From: Leucobacter sp. G161
GTDB taxonomy: Bacteria > Actinomycetota > Actinomycetes > Actinomycetales > Microbacteriaceae
Assembly (NCBI RefSeq): GCF_001482305.1
Contig: NZ_LOHP01000074.1
Location: forward strand, 28,409-92,408
Direction: 5' to 3'
Length of the DNA stretch: 64,000 nucleotides
Under the pieces are notes generated by a model, which was given only the letters and a program-made list of their open reading frames with translations, was not told the DNA's origin and searched no databases. A program made the position numbers and the translations under genes. Shown here one piece after another: positions 27,174 to 34,593 of the stretch; positions within the stretch are counted from its first letter, which is position 1; every line of letters starts with the position of its first letter.

Positions 27174-28060
27174 GCGTTCGGAGCATTACGCGCGACACCT
27201 GGACCAGGGTCTTCCTGGATGCTCCTGAGGATTTCGCGACCGCCGAGCGGGTGCTCTCGAATCGGCTCCATCGCGGTGGGGAGGATCACGAGCGGCGGCT
27301 GCCGGTCACGATTGTGTCGGCGGGCGGTGGCGCAGCACACGTGTACAACCTCACGGTGATTGTGCGCGCCGAGCAGATCATCACGGTCGAGCCTGGCGCC
27401 GGTATTCCGCTGTTGCAGGACGTCGAGGCGCGCCTCCAGTGGGCTGACGCTGCAACCGACACCCCGCACCACGCGTGGTACGCGATCGCCCAGGCCGGGT
27501 TTCAAGCGAGCGCCGGCGCGCTGGAGTTCGTCGAATCGGATATCAACCTGGTTCGTGCGCCGATGGTGGAAGCGAGTCGCGAATCATCGCGTAGCCTCGG
27601 CGTCAGTGATTTGCCGCGGGTGAGCGAGATGCTCGTCGACATCGACCACGCGCTCTCGCACGTGGCATCCTCGATTGCGACACTGACGCAGCTCGCGCGG
27701 CTGCTGCGCCGTGAGACCGCGGTGCCGGGATCCGGTATCGAGCGGCCCCAGGTGGATGCGCTCATCCAGCAGGGTGAGGCGCTCACCCGCAGGGTCGAGT
27801 TCATGGTGGACCGTCACAGGTTCCTCTCGCAGGGCGCCTCGCAGCAGATCTCCACGAGCGACCTCAACATCGTCAAGATCTTCACGGTGCTCTGGGCGAT
27901 CCTCATCCCCGGCACCACACTCATCAACTGGTACGGGCAGAACTTCGAGTTCATGCCAGAGCTCAGCTGGGAGTACTCGAGCTGGATCCAAATCCTCGGG
28001 GTGTTCTTCCTCGCGGTGATCCCGATCTATACGGTGAAGCGCGCAGGGCAACTGCGGTAA
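27170..28060 (+). CDS. CorA-family-like divalent cation transporter, paralogue 3 (GQN signature)
   Basis: A 296-residue CorA-like protein, the shortest of the three. The N-domain is reduced but keeps a strand carrying AEQIITVEPG, equivalent to the IVVTIEP and LLITVEP strands of the other paralogues. The helix DLNIVKIFTVLWAILIPG leads into TM1, and YGQNFEFMPELSW (G-Q-N at 256-258) is the signature. The tail is KRAGQLR. The ATG overlaps the paralogue 2 stop (ATGA). A strong terminator 15 bases after the stop ends the operon. Functional divergence or heteromer formation is inferred; biochemical activity cannot be read. Confidence 0.82.
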   Translation: MSVRSITRDTWTRVFLDAPEDFATAERVLSNRLHRGGEDHERRLPVTIVSAGGGAAHVYNLTVIVRAEQIITVEPGAGIPLLQDVEARLQWADAATDTPHHAWYAIAQAGFQASAGALEFVESDINLVRAPMVEASRESSRSLGVSDLPRVSEMLVDIDHALSHVASSIATLTQLARLLRRETAVPGSGIERPQVDALIQQGEALTRRVEFMVDRHRFLSQGASQQISTSDLNIVKIFTVLWAILIPGTTLINWYGQNFEFMPELSWEYSSWIQILGVFFLAVIPIYTVKRAGQLR

Positions 28061-28074
28061 CGTGGACAGACACC

Positions 28075-28108
28075 AAGCGGGCGGATCGAGTCATCGATCC
28101 GCCCGCTT
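28075..28108. terminator. Terminator closing the CorA-like operon
   Basis: 15-base arms AAGCGGGCGGATCGA / TCGATCCGCCCGCTT enclose a GTCA loop, between the convergent CorA-like operon and the 99-residue membrane protein gene. Confidence 0.9.
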
Positions 28109-28124
28109 CTGCGTTCGCTGCGTG

Positions 28125-28424
28125 CTAGCTCCGCCGGTCTCGCGTGACGGCGAGCGTGCACACGATGGCGACCGCGATGCACAGGCCGGCGACGCCAACC
28201 GGAACCGAAGCCTCGCCCTCGGCGATCATTACGGCGACGAGTTCGATGAGGGATGCGAGGAAGAGGAGCATTGCGATGAACGCGAGCATCGAACGGACCC
28301 AGAGCCGTGTTGAGGCGCGTACGGGTGCGTGGCTGGCGGGCGGATCGTGTGGCTGATGGACGATGCCGTCAGTGTTGGCCGGCCGGCCGATACCGGAGTG
28401 GGTCAACCAGATTGAGTGGCGCAT
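28125..28424 (-). CDS. Two-span membrane protein of unknown function, predicted member of the same regulon
   Basis: A 99-residue protein I do not recognise. A histidine-containing polar N-terminus (HQPHDPPASH, residues about 23-32) precedes two hydrophobic helices: about 46-66 (MLAFIAMLLFLASLIELVAVM) and 73-92 (PVGVAGLCIAVAIVCTLAV). A short RDRRS tail follows. The ATG at 28424 has GCGGAG six bases upstream; a longer version to 28496 lacks one. Its promoter region carries the TTGCGCAA palindrome shared with the CorA-like operon and the arsR/ABC divergon, so it probably responds to the same metal signal. Confidence 0.65.
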   Translation of the reverse strand: MRHSIWLTHSGIGRPANTDGIVHQPHDPPASHAPVRASTRLWVRSMLAFIAMLLFLASLIELVAVMIAEGEASVPVGVAGLCIAVAIVCTLAVTRDRRS

Positions 28425-28500
28425 GTGAGTCTCCGCTGTCTGTCGTGGGCGGGCTGCATGGCAGCGTGCATGGGACGAGGCTCGGGCCTCGGCCACTCAT

Positions 28501-28528
28501 ATACTACTTCAATTGCGCAAGTACGCAA
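28501..28528 (-). promoter_or_regulatory. Promoter with TTGCGCAA operator for the two-span membrane protein
   Basis: Read on the minus strand: TTGCGT (28528-28523) as -35, a 16-base spacer holding TTGCGCAA (28520-28513), and TAGTAT (28506-28501) as -10. The -35 is itself a half-site of the palindrome. A repressor bound here would cover the promoter. The transcript would have a leader of about 70 bases. Confidence 0.65.
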
Positions 28529-28586
28529 GTGTGGCGAGTGTTCGAGGACTCGAGTGCCACAGGCACGCGCCATCGGAGCGCGCCGA

Positions 28587-29948
28587 TTAGCGTGGCGGGT
28601 TGCCCGCGTCCGGGTCGAGCAACGCGCTGAGGCCAGTCGCAACCTCGGACAGCATGAGTTCGTCGCTGTCCGCATCAAAGTCGAAGAGTTCTCCGTACCG
28701 GCCCCAGTCGATCGCGAGCGTGAGCTGGCGTTCCGCATCCTGTTCGTTGAACCCGCGTCGCAGCAGGTCTCGGAAGAAGTCTGCCCGGAGGGATCCGGTG
28801 TCGCTGTGTTCGAGTGCCTTCACGATCGTCCGCACGAGGGGAGCGCGCGCGACCGCCAGCTCGGCGAAGCTGATCTTGCTCTCGTGAATGCCCGCCCAGT
28901 GCCAGGCGTAGCCCGCATCGGTGATGAAGCTCTGTGCGCCATCAACGGTGAGGAGTCCGAGCATGCTTGCCGCGTCGACGAGCGGCAGCAGGTCATCGAT
29001 GTCGAATGACAGTTCATCGGCGAGATCTGGAAGATCGGTTTGGCCGCCGTGCGCGACCACGATCTCGATGAGGCCAGCCAGTCCGCCGCTCGTCGCCTCC
29101 GGCAGCGGATGGGTGAGCGGCCCAGGGGGAGCCTCGCTTGCGTGCCCGGCGCCAGGGGTTTTCCCGGTGAGGAGCGCATACAGGTGGTCAACAGCGGATT
29201 CGAAGGTCGGGCTGCGCTTGTCGCGGGGACGCGGAATATGGATCGGGATCTCGGCCTGGATCGCCCCGGGTGTGCCGCCAAGCACGAGCACGCGATCGGC
29301 GAGCTGCACGGCCTCCTCGATGCTGTGGGTAACGATGCAGATGCTCTGGCCTGACAGCTCGCGGTCGCCCCACACTTTCATCAGCTCACTGCGGAGGTTC
29401 TCGCCGGTGAGCACGTCCAGCGCCGAGAACGGCTCGTCCATAAGCAGCAGGTCGGGGCGCTGCACGAAGGCCCGCGCAAACCCAACGCGCTGCGCCATGC
29501 CGCCCGACAGCTCTCGCGGGTACGCGGTTTCGAAACCATCGAGCCCGATCGCGTCGATCGCGTCGATCGCGCGCTGGGTGCGTTCGGCCCGCGGTACCCC
29601 CGCGGCTCGGAGGCCGAGCTCGACATTTTCGAGCACCGTCAGCCACGGCATCAGCGCGAACGACTGGAACACCATTGCGACGGCCGGGTCAGTCTCGTCC
29701 ACCGGAACGCCCCGGTAGCGCACCTCCCCGGCTGACGGCGGGATCAGGCCCGCGAGGACTCGGAGTAGCGTCGACTTCCCCGATCCAGACCTGCCGAGCA
29801 GCGCCACGATTTCGCCCTCGCGGATCGTGAGATTCACGCCCTCGAGCACGCGCAGGCTGCCGCCGTCCGCCGACGGAAACGACTTCGCGATCGCTTCTGC
29901 GCTCACGAGCACGCGGCCTGGAGGCTGAGTGCTGTATACGTTCGTCAT
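28587..29948 (-). CDS. ABC transporter ATPase, nitrate/sulfonate-type, with C-terminal AAA-associated domain
   Basis: A 453-residue protein. Residues 12-265 are a NrtD/SsuB-type ABC ATPase: Walker A GRSGSGKST (K58), signature LSGGM (147-151), Walker B LLLMDEP (D171-E172) and switch H208. Residues about 285-430 form the AAA-associated C-terminal domain (helical, acidic, with LADELSFDIDDLLPLVDAA). It pairs with the fused permease 22 bases upstream. No periplasmic-type binding protein is encoded nearby, which is odd for a NrtD/SsuB-type importer. The cargo is unknown; divergence from a metalloregulator favours a metal or metal complex. Confidence 0.85.
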   Translation of the reverse strand: MTNVYSTQPPGRVLVSAEAIAKSFPSADGGSLRVLEGVNLTIREGEIVALLGRSGSGKSTLLRVLAGLIPPSAGEVRYRGVPVDETDPAVAMVFQSFALMPWLTVLENVELGLRAAGVPRAERTQRAIDAIDAIGLDGFETAYPRELSGGMAQRVGFARAFVQRPDLLLMDEPFSALDVLTGENLRSELMKVWGDRELSGQSICIVTHSIEEAVQLADRVLVLGGTPGAIQAEIPIHIPRPRDKRSPTFESAVDHLYALLTGKTPGAGHASEAPPGPLTHPLPEATSGGLAGLIEIVVAHGGQTDLPDLADELSFDIDDLLPLVDAASMLGLLTVDGAQSFITDAGYAWHWAGIHESKISFAELAVARAPLVRTIVKALEHSDTGSLRADFFRDLLRRGFNEQDAERQLTLAIDWGRYGELFDFDADSDELMLSEVATGLSALLDPDAGNPPR

Positions 29949-29970
29949 AGGGGAGGATCCTTCAGCGTCA

Positions 29971-31785
29971 TCATGTCAGGGAGTACCGGGTTTCGGCTAG
30001 CCGGTAGAGTCTTCGCCAGAGCAGCCGGTTCGTCGCGACGACGAGCACGCTCATGACGGCAACCCCGACGAGCACGCGGCCGGTATCACCAGCAGCCGTC
30101 GCCTCCGAGATATACGCGCCGAGCCCGGTCGCCGTGAGCGTCGTGTCGCCGTAGCTCACGACCTCCGCAACGATCGAGGCGTTCCATGCTCCGCCAGCCG
30201 CCGTCAGCGCACCGGTGACCCAGCTGCCAAAGATCGCAGGGCCGTAGAGCGTGCGCCAGGTGAGCGCGCGCCCAAGGTTCAGGCTCCGCGCGGACTCGCG
30301 CAGATCGATCGGGATCGCCGCTGCTCCCGCAATCACGTTGAACAGGATGTACCACTGCGAGCCGAGCGCCATGAGGAGGATGCCTCCCACGTCAAGGCTC
30401 ACTCCGGTCGCGATGAGCGCGAGCGCGAACAGCGGGAACAGGAAGTTCGCGGGGAAGCTCGCGAGTACCTGCACGATCGGCTGCGCGAAGCGCGTCACGC
30501 GAGGACTCAGCCCGATCCACACCCCGATCGGCACCCATACGAGGGTCCCGATCACCAGCACTACGAGGACGCGACCGAGGGTGATGAACCCGAGACCCGC
30601 GGTCACCGCGAACTGTTCGAGACCAACATCGTTGGCGACGAAAGCGAGGGCCGCGGCGAGCCCCCAGACCAGCAACGCAGTGCTCGCGACTGCCGCGGCG
30701 ACCCCTCCCCAGCGTGGCATAGTGCGGAGCGCCCCGCGGGGACGTCTGCCCGTGCGGCCCAGGACACGCATTGCGCGCTCGAGGCCCTCGCGCAGTGGCC
30801 GCGTGAGTGCGGCGAGCGCCCCTGGGATCGACGACCGCCGCAGCACGTCGTACACGACGCTCGTCTGCGGGTCTGCGGTGTCCGTGTCACCGAGTCGGAA
30901 ACGCTCAGCCCATGCAGTGAGCGGGCGCCAGAACACGAAGTTGACGCCTACGACGAGCACGACCATCACTGCGGCTGCGAGCAGAAGTAGGTCGATCCGT
31001 GCGTCCTGAGACGCGGCGGCGGCGAACGACCCAATCCCTGGCAGCGCGTAGTCTCGCTGGCCCACAGTGAGCACCTCGGAAGCGATGAGGAAGAACCAGC
31101 CGCCGCCGAAACTCATCATTCCGTTCCAGACCAGGGGGAACGCTCCAGAAGGGGCGTCGAGCTTCCAGAACCGCTGCCACCTCGTCAGGCCCATCACGCG
31201 GGCTGCTTCGTCGAGCTCTTTCGGTTGGGAGATCAGCGACTGATAGAACGCGAACGTCATGTTCCAGACCTGGCTCGTGAAAATCGCGAAGATCGCCGCG
31301 CTCTCGAGCCCGAGTGCAGAGCCGGGGAAGAGGGCGAGCCAGAGTGGCAGCGTGACCGCGAGGAACCCGAGCACCGGCACCGACTGCAGCACGTCAAGGA
31401 CGGGGATCATGATCCGTTCGGCGTGCCGCACCCGTGCGGCGATGGTTGCGTAGACGAACGAGAACACGACCGAGAACGCGAGCGCAACGAACATGCGCAG
31501 CAGTGAGCGGGCCGCGTAGTAGGGCAGGTGTGCTGGGTCGGTGGACACTGCGGCCGGGGCCGACGCCTGGTCGAAAGGCGCTGCGAGATCTGGGGACACC
31601 TGCGAGACGGCCCAGAACGCAATGAACAGGCCCGCGAAAACGACGACGTCGGCAAGGCGACTGCGGCTGCCGCGCGGGGGAGCGACGGGCCTGCGTAGCG
31701 GCGCTGCAGGGTGCGGTTCGATGTCCAGCTCCTGTCTCTCAGCGTGCGATGGCGCTCTCGGGCGCTCCCAGCCTATGACATGCAA
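29971..31785 (-). CDS. Fused double ABC transporter permease (two binding-protein-dependent permease domains)
   Basis: About 604 residues. Two copies of the six-helix SsuC/TauC-like permease domain occur in one chain. The first has a cytoplasmic EAA-type loop around ELDEAARVMGLTRWQRFWKL, the second around DLRESARSLNLGRALTWRTL. Each copy has its own hydrophobic helices. One fused chain plus an ATPase dimer can form a full transporter. The start is unclear: a TTG at 31785 is used here, but the predicted promoter on this strand would begin transcription near 31763, and AGGAG at about 31729-31733 is followed in frame only by CTG and ATC codons. An upstream ATG at 31851 would cross the operator and arsR and is unlikely. 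Confidence 0.8.
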   Translation of the reverse strand: MHVIGWERPRAPSHAERQELDIEPHPAAPLRRPVAPPRGSRSRLADVVVFAGLFIAFWAVSQVSPDLAAPFDQASAPAAVSTDPAHLPYYAARSLLRMFVALAFSVVFSFVYATIAARVRHAERIMIPVLDVLQSVPVLGFLAVTLPLWLALFPGSALGLESAAIFAIFTSQVWNMTFAFYQSLISQPKELDEAARVMGLTRWQRFWKLDAPSGAFPLVWNGMMSFGGGWFFLIASEVLTVGQRDYALPGIGSFAAAASQDARIDLLLLAAAVMVVLVVGVNFVFWRPLTAWAERFRLGDTDTADPQTSVVYDVLRRSSIPGALAALTRPLREGLERAMRVLGRTGRRPRGALRTMPRWGGVAAAVASTALLVWGLAAALAFVANDVGLEQFAVTAGLGFITLGRVLVVLVIGTLVWVPIGVWIGLSPRVTRFAQPIVQVLASFPANFLFPLFALALIATGVSLDVGGILLMALGSQWYILFNVIAGAAAIPIDLRESARSLNLGRALTWRTLYGPAIFGSWVTGALTAAGGAWNASIVAEVVSYGDTTLTATGLGAYISEATAAGDTGRVLVGVAVMSVLVVATNRLLWRRLYRLAETRYSLT

Positions 31786-31803
31786 TAACTTGCGCAAATT
31801 GCA
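31781..31803. promoter_or_regulatory. Shared TTGCGCAA operator and divergent promoters of arsR and the ABC transporter
   Basis: The TTGCGCAA core (31790-31797) is flanked by TGCAAT and ATTGCA arms (31781-31786, 31798-31803). TTGCGC on the plus strand is 16 bases from GATCAT (31812-31817), whose transcript would begin at the arsR ATG. TTGCGC on the minus strand is 16 bases from TAGGCT (31775-31770), driving the ABC genes. One bound repressor would block both. Confidence 0.75.
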
Positions 31804-31823
31804 GAATGAGGGATCATTAGTAG

Positions 31824-32225
31824 ATGGACGACCACCACTTATCCGACGCACCCGCCCTGCCAGCCATTACCGACGCGCAATTACAGGCGGCCGCCGCAAC
31901 GTTTGACATGCTGTCCACGCCGACCAGGCTTCACCTCGTCTGGCTCCTCGCCTCGGGGGAGTACGACGTGTCGACCCTTGCCGAGCTGGCGAATGCCAAC
32001 GTTCCCGCCATCAGCCAGCACCTTGCAAAGCTGCGGGCGGCAGGCATCGTCGCCGCGCGACGGGACGGTCGGAGGCAGTTGTACCGGGTTGAAGATCCAC
32101 ACATTCTCGCGGTGGTCGCGCAAATGTTCAGCCACATCGCGCCCGATGGCACGCTGGCAGCCGAGTCCGATGAGCGGCGCGCCCCCAGAGCCCCACGCTT
32201 CGCGGTCGCCGAGCCCGCACGCTAG
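31824..32225 (+). CDS. ArsR/SmtB-family metalloregulator (NmtR-like)
   Basis: A 133-residue winged-helix repressor. The recognition helix is NVPAISQHLAKLRAAGIV (59-76), followed by the wing RRDGRRQLYRV. The alpha-5 metal site of CzrA/NmtR is mostly present at the same numbers as NmtR: D91, H93 and H104. The fourth position (107) is proline instead of His or Glu, with D108 next to it. H4-H5 at the N-terminus could supply extra ligands, as N-terminal residues do in NmtR. There is no cysteine-based alpha-3 site. It is probably leaderless and autoregulated by the overlapping palindrome. Sensed metal (Mn, Co, Ni or Zn) cannot be decided from sequence. Confidence 0.85.
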   Translation: MDDHHLSDAPALPAITDAQLQAAAATFDMLSTPTRLHLVWLLASGEYDVSTLAELANANVPAISQHLAKLRAAGIVAARRDGRRQLYRVEDPHILAVVAQMFSHIAPDGTLAAESDERRAPRAPRFAVAEPAR

Positions 32226-32290
32226 GCCGATCCGCCCACTGCGCTCGTAGCGTACGCTCCCAGCCGCCTCGCGCCTCGCGCCTCCGGGCT

Positions 32291-32342
32291 CTACCCTCTC
32301 GGCCGCTACCCTCTCGGCCGCCGGGCTCCGGGCTCCGGGCTC
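32291..32342. repeat. Short tandem repeats downstream of arsR
   Basis: CTACCCTCTCGGCCG occurs twice in tandem (32291-32320), followed by three copies of CGGGCTC (32322-32342). The layout, GC-rich CTCCGG-type repeats running into a TATGCC-centred hairpin, parallels the block after proS at 6386-6563. Confidence 0.75.
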
Positions 32343-32366
32343 CGGCCGCCGCGCGCTTCGCTCTGG

Positions 32367-32420
32367 GATCTGCCCCAGTTATGCCCCAGCAACTGAAAAT
32401 GGGCATATCTTCGGCAGATC
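32367..32420. repeat. Imperfect inverted repeat (hairpin element, copy B)
   Basis: Outer arms GATCTGCC (32367-32374) and GGCAGATC (32413-32420) and inner arms ATGCCC (32381-32386) and GGGCAT (32401-32406) form an interrupted hairpin. It shares TCTGGGATC, TATGCC and GGCATA blocks with copy A at 6496-6563. Its last base touches the stop codon of the minus-strand gene at 32419, so it could also end that transcript. Confidence 0.7.
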
Positions 32421-32955
32421 ACATGTCTTGCGTCGGCGGATGCGCGAGGAGTTCGACCCGCTCAGCAAGATAGGCAGCTAGCGTTTGCGCCCCGTCGAGC
32501 GGTGCGCCGGCACGCCAGCGGACCCGGAGTTCCCCGCCAACCACGCCCAGCGGGAGATCCGGGGCGAGACCGGTGAAGGATGGCTCGTCCAGGGGGACAG
32601 GCAGCGCGTCAAAGTTCACGGCGGTTCCCTCGGGGTAGCCGCCATGCAGCGAAGCGGCTGCGATATCGCGGCGCTCCTCCCGGGACACGGACTGGTTGCC
32701 AGGGTACGGGCGGACAGCCGAGCGTGTTGCGCGGCCGGCCACGAACAGCGCGGGGGCAGAAGGGTCTGTGCCGACGAGGAGCGTTCCCAGCCGCCACACT
32801 TCGCCAAGAGGCTGCATGGTGGCCTTACGGCGAATGAGCAGCTTGCGCCGCTCCGGGATGAACAGGGCGAGAGCCTCGGGCGGCACCCCGGCATCACGCA
32901 GTTTCACGGCCGCCTCGCGTACGGCCTCCGTCACACCAGTCACAAGCTCACTCAC
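32419..32955 (-). CDS. Hypothetical protein, 178 residues
   Basis: A soluble protein without a family I recognise. GTG at 32955 opens VSELVTGVTEAVREAAVKL, with a TACACT -10-like element seven bases before it, so translation may be leaderless. The middle contains PERRKLLIRRKATMQPLGEVWRLG and LFVAGRATRSAVRPYPGNQS-like strands. No signal peptide or membrane helix is seen. An open frame extends much further upstream, but it runs antisense through the exporter gene and lacks a ribosome site. It is divergent from the EamA-CYTH fusion, with 42 bases between start codons. Confidence 0.7.
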   Translation of the reverse strand: MSELVTGVTEAVREAAVKLRDAGVPPEALALFIPERRKLLIRRKATMQPLGEVWRLGTLLVGTDPSAPALFVAGRATRSAVRPYPGNQSVSREERRDIAAASLHGGYPEGTAVNFDALPVPLDEPSFTGLAPDLPLGVVGGELRVRWRAGAPLDGAQTLAAYLAERVELLAHPPTQDM

Positions 32956-32997
32956 GAAGCTAAGTGTAGGCACCCCTCGGGGTTTAGGCTGGGGAAG

Positions 32998-34593
32998 ATG
33001 CAGACTCAGCCCACCAGATCCGCGACGGTTCGCGCCATGTTCCTCGTGCTCGCGGGTTCGATCGGCATGCAGGCAGGGGCCGCCATCTCGATCTCGCTCT
33101 TCGCCGACCTGGGCGCGGCGGGAACCAGCGGGCTGCGAATGCTCATTGCGGCAGTCATCATGCTCGTGCTGTTTCGTCCGCGGCTGCGGGGGAGAACCCG
33201 CGACGAGTGGCTCGGAATCGTGCTGTACGGCGCGGCAATGGCCGCGATGAATCAGCTGCTCTATCAGGCGATCGACCGGCTGCCGCTCGGCGTCGCAACG
33301 ACGCTTGATTTCCTGGGGCCGTGCATGGTCGCGTTCTTCGCCTCGCGCAGACTCCGCGAGGGGCTGCTCGCGATCGCCGCGTTCGCTGGCGTAGTACTCA
33401 TGGCCGGGTTCGGCGGGCCATTCGATCCGATTGGGATCATCTGGGGGCTGCTCGCGGGCGCAAGCTTTGCCGGATACACCGTGCTCGCGCCGCGCATCGG
33501 GCACTCAGACGGCGGGCTGCAGAGCGTTGCCCTGTCGCTCGCTGTAGCCGGCGTGCTGACACTCCCGTTCTCGCTGCCGGTCATCACTGTGGCGACGCTG
33601 CCGCAGTGGGGGTTGCTCGCGCTGTCTGCACTCATCGGGACGGCGCTCGCGGTATCGGTCGACACGGTCGCAGGCCGGCTCACGTCTGCCCGAATTCTTG
33701 GAGTGTTCTTCGCTTTTGATCCGGTGGTCGGTACGATCGTCGGCGTGCTCTTCCTCGACCAGATCCTCACCCCGACCGCACTCGTTGGCATCCTCCTGGT
33801 CGTTGTGGCTGGCGCCGCGATCGTCTGGCTTGCCGGGCGCAATCAGGCCGCGGTTGGTCCCGATCGGCCCACTGCAGCGCCCGCGACAGAGTCGCTTGAG
33901 GTCGAACGGAAGTACGAGGTTGCGGCGGACAGCGAGATCCCGTCGGCTGCCGCGTTTACCGCTGTCGACCTCGGTGTCGGCGCTCCGGAGACGCACGTGA
34001 TGCACGCACGCTACTACGACACCCCAGACGGCGCGCTCGCCAGGCAAGCAGTCGCGATGCGCGTTCGCGAGGGCGGCTCAGACGAAGGCTGGCACGTGAA
34101 AGCGAAGGGCGCTGGCGGAACGCGCGAACTCCACTGGCCGCTCGCAGACGAGATGCCGCAGGGACTCGTCGATGCGCTCCGCACGTGGATCGGTGACGCT
34201 GCCGAGCACGTGCAGCCCATCGCCGAACTCCACACGGAGCGGCGCATTGTGCGTCTGGTTGACCCCGCCGGTATCGAAGTGGTCGAACTCGCCGACGACC
34301 GGGTACGCGCGAGCGACCTCCGAGCGGGATCCGGTGCTGGCCGGGTGGACCGGGCATGGCGTGAGTGGGAGGCCGAGCTCATGCCCGGCGCAGACGAGAC
34401 GTGGTTGGATCGCGTCGGAACCGTCCTCGAACAGGCTGGCGCGTACGCGTCGCCGAGCTCGGCAAAGATTGCGCGGGCCACCGGCACCCTGGTCTCGCTC
34501 GCCGCTGCGAAGGGCGCCCCAGCAGAGGTGATCGCACAGCTGCAGGAGATGGACAGGGTTGATCAAGCTGCCGCGCGTAGGCTGAGCACATGA
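32998..34593 (+). CDS. EamA/RhtA-type transporter fused to a C-terminal CYTH domain
   Basis: One continuous 531-residue frame. Residues about 1-285 are a ten-helix drug/metabolite transporter of EamA/RhtA type (helices separated by short loops; second EamA repeat from about SLAVAGVLTLPFSL). After a 15-residue linker, the CYTH signature ExExK is intact at E301-E303-K305 (LEVERKYEV), followed by further CYTH landmarks (ARYYDTPDGALARQAVAMRVREGG and WREWEAEL). CYTH proteins bind triphosphates or organic phosphates with metal. Such a fusion is unfamiliar to me and might couple export of an amino acid or metabolite to nucleotide or polyphosphate status. The ATG at 32998 follows GGGGAAG. It overlaps the next gene by four bases. 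Confidence 0.85.
   Translation: MQTQPTRSATVRAMFLVLAGSIGMQAGAAISISLFADLGAAGTSGLRMLIAAVIMLVLFRPRLRGRTRDEWLGIVLYGAAMAAMNQLLYQAIDRLPLGVATTLDFLGPCMVAFFASRRLREGLLAIAAFAGVVLMAGFGGPFDPIGIIWGLLAGASFAGYTVLAPRIGHSDGGLQSVALSLAVAGVLTLPFSLPVITVATLPQWGLLALSALIGTALAVSVDTVAGRLTSARILGVFFAFDPVVGTIVGVLFLDQILTPTALVGILLVVVAGAAIVWLAGRNQAAVGPDRPTAAPATESLEVERKYEVAADSEIPSAAAFTAVDLGVGAPETHVMHARYYDTPDGALARQAVAMRVREGGSDEGWHVKAKGAGGTRELHWPLADEMPQGLVDALRTWIGDAAEHVQPIAELHTERRIVRLVDPAGIEVVELADDRVRASDLRAGSGAGRVDRAWREWEAELMPGADETWLDRVGTVLEQAGAYASPSSAKIARATGTLVSLAAAKGAPAEVIAQLQEMDRVDQAAARRLST

Noticed and set aside
32956..33504. N-terminal extension of the hypothetical gene at 32419 to 361 residues
   Set aside because: The extension runs antisense through the EamA coding region and lacks a ribosome site; GTG 32955 gives a sensible protein.
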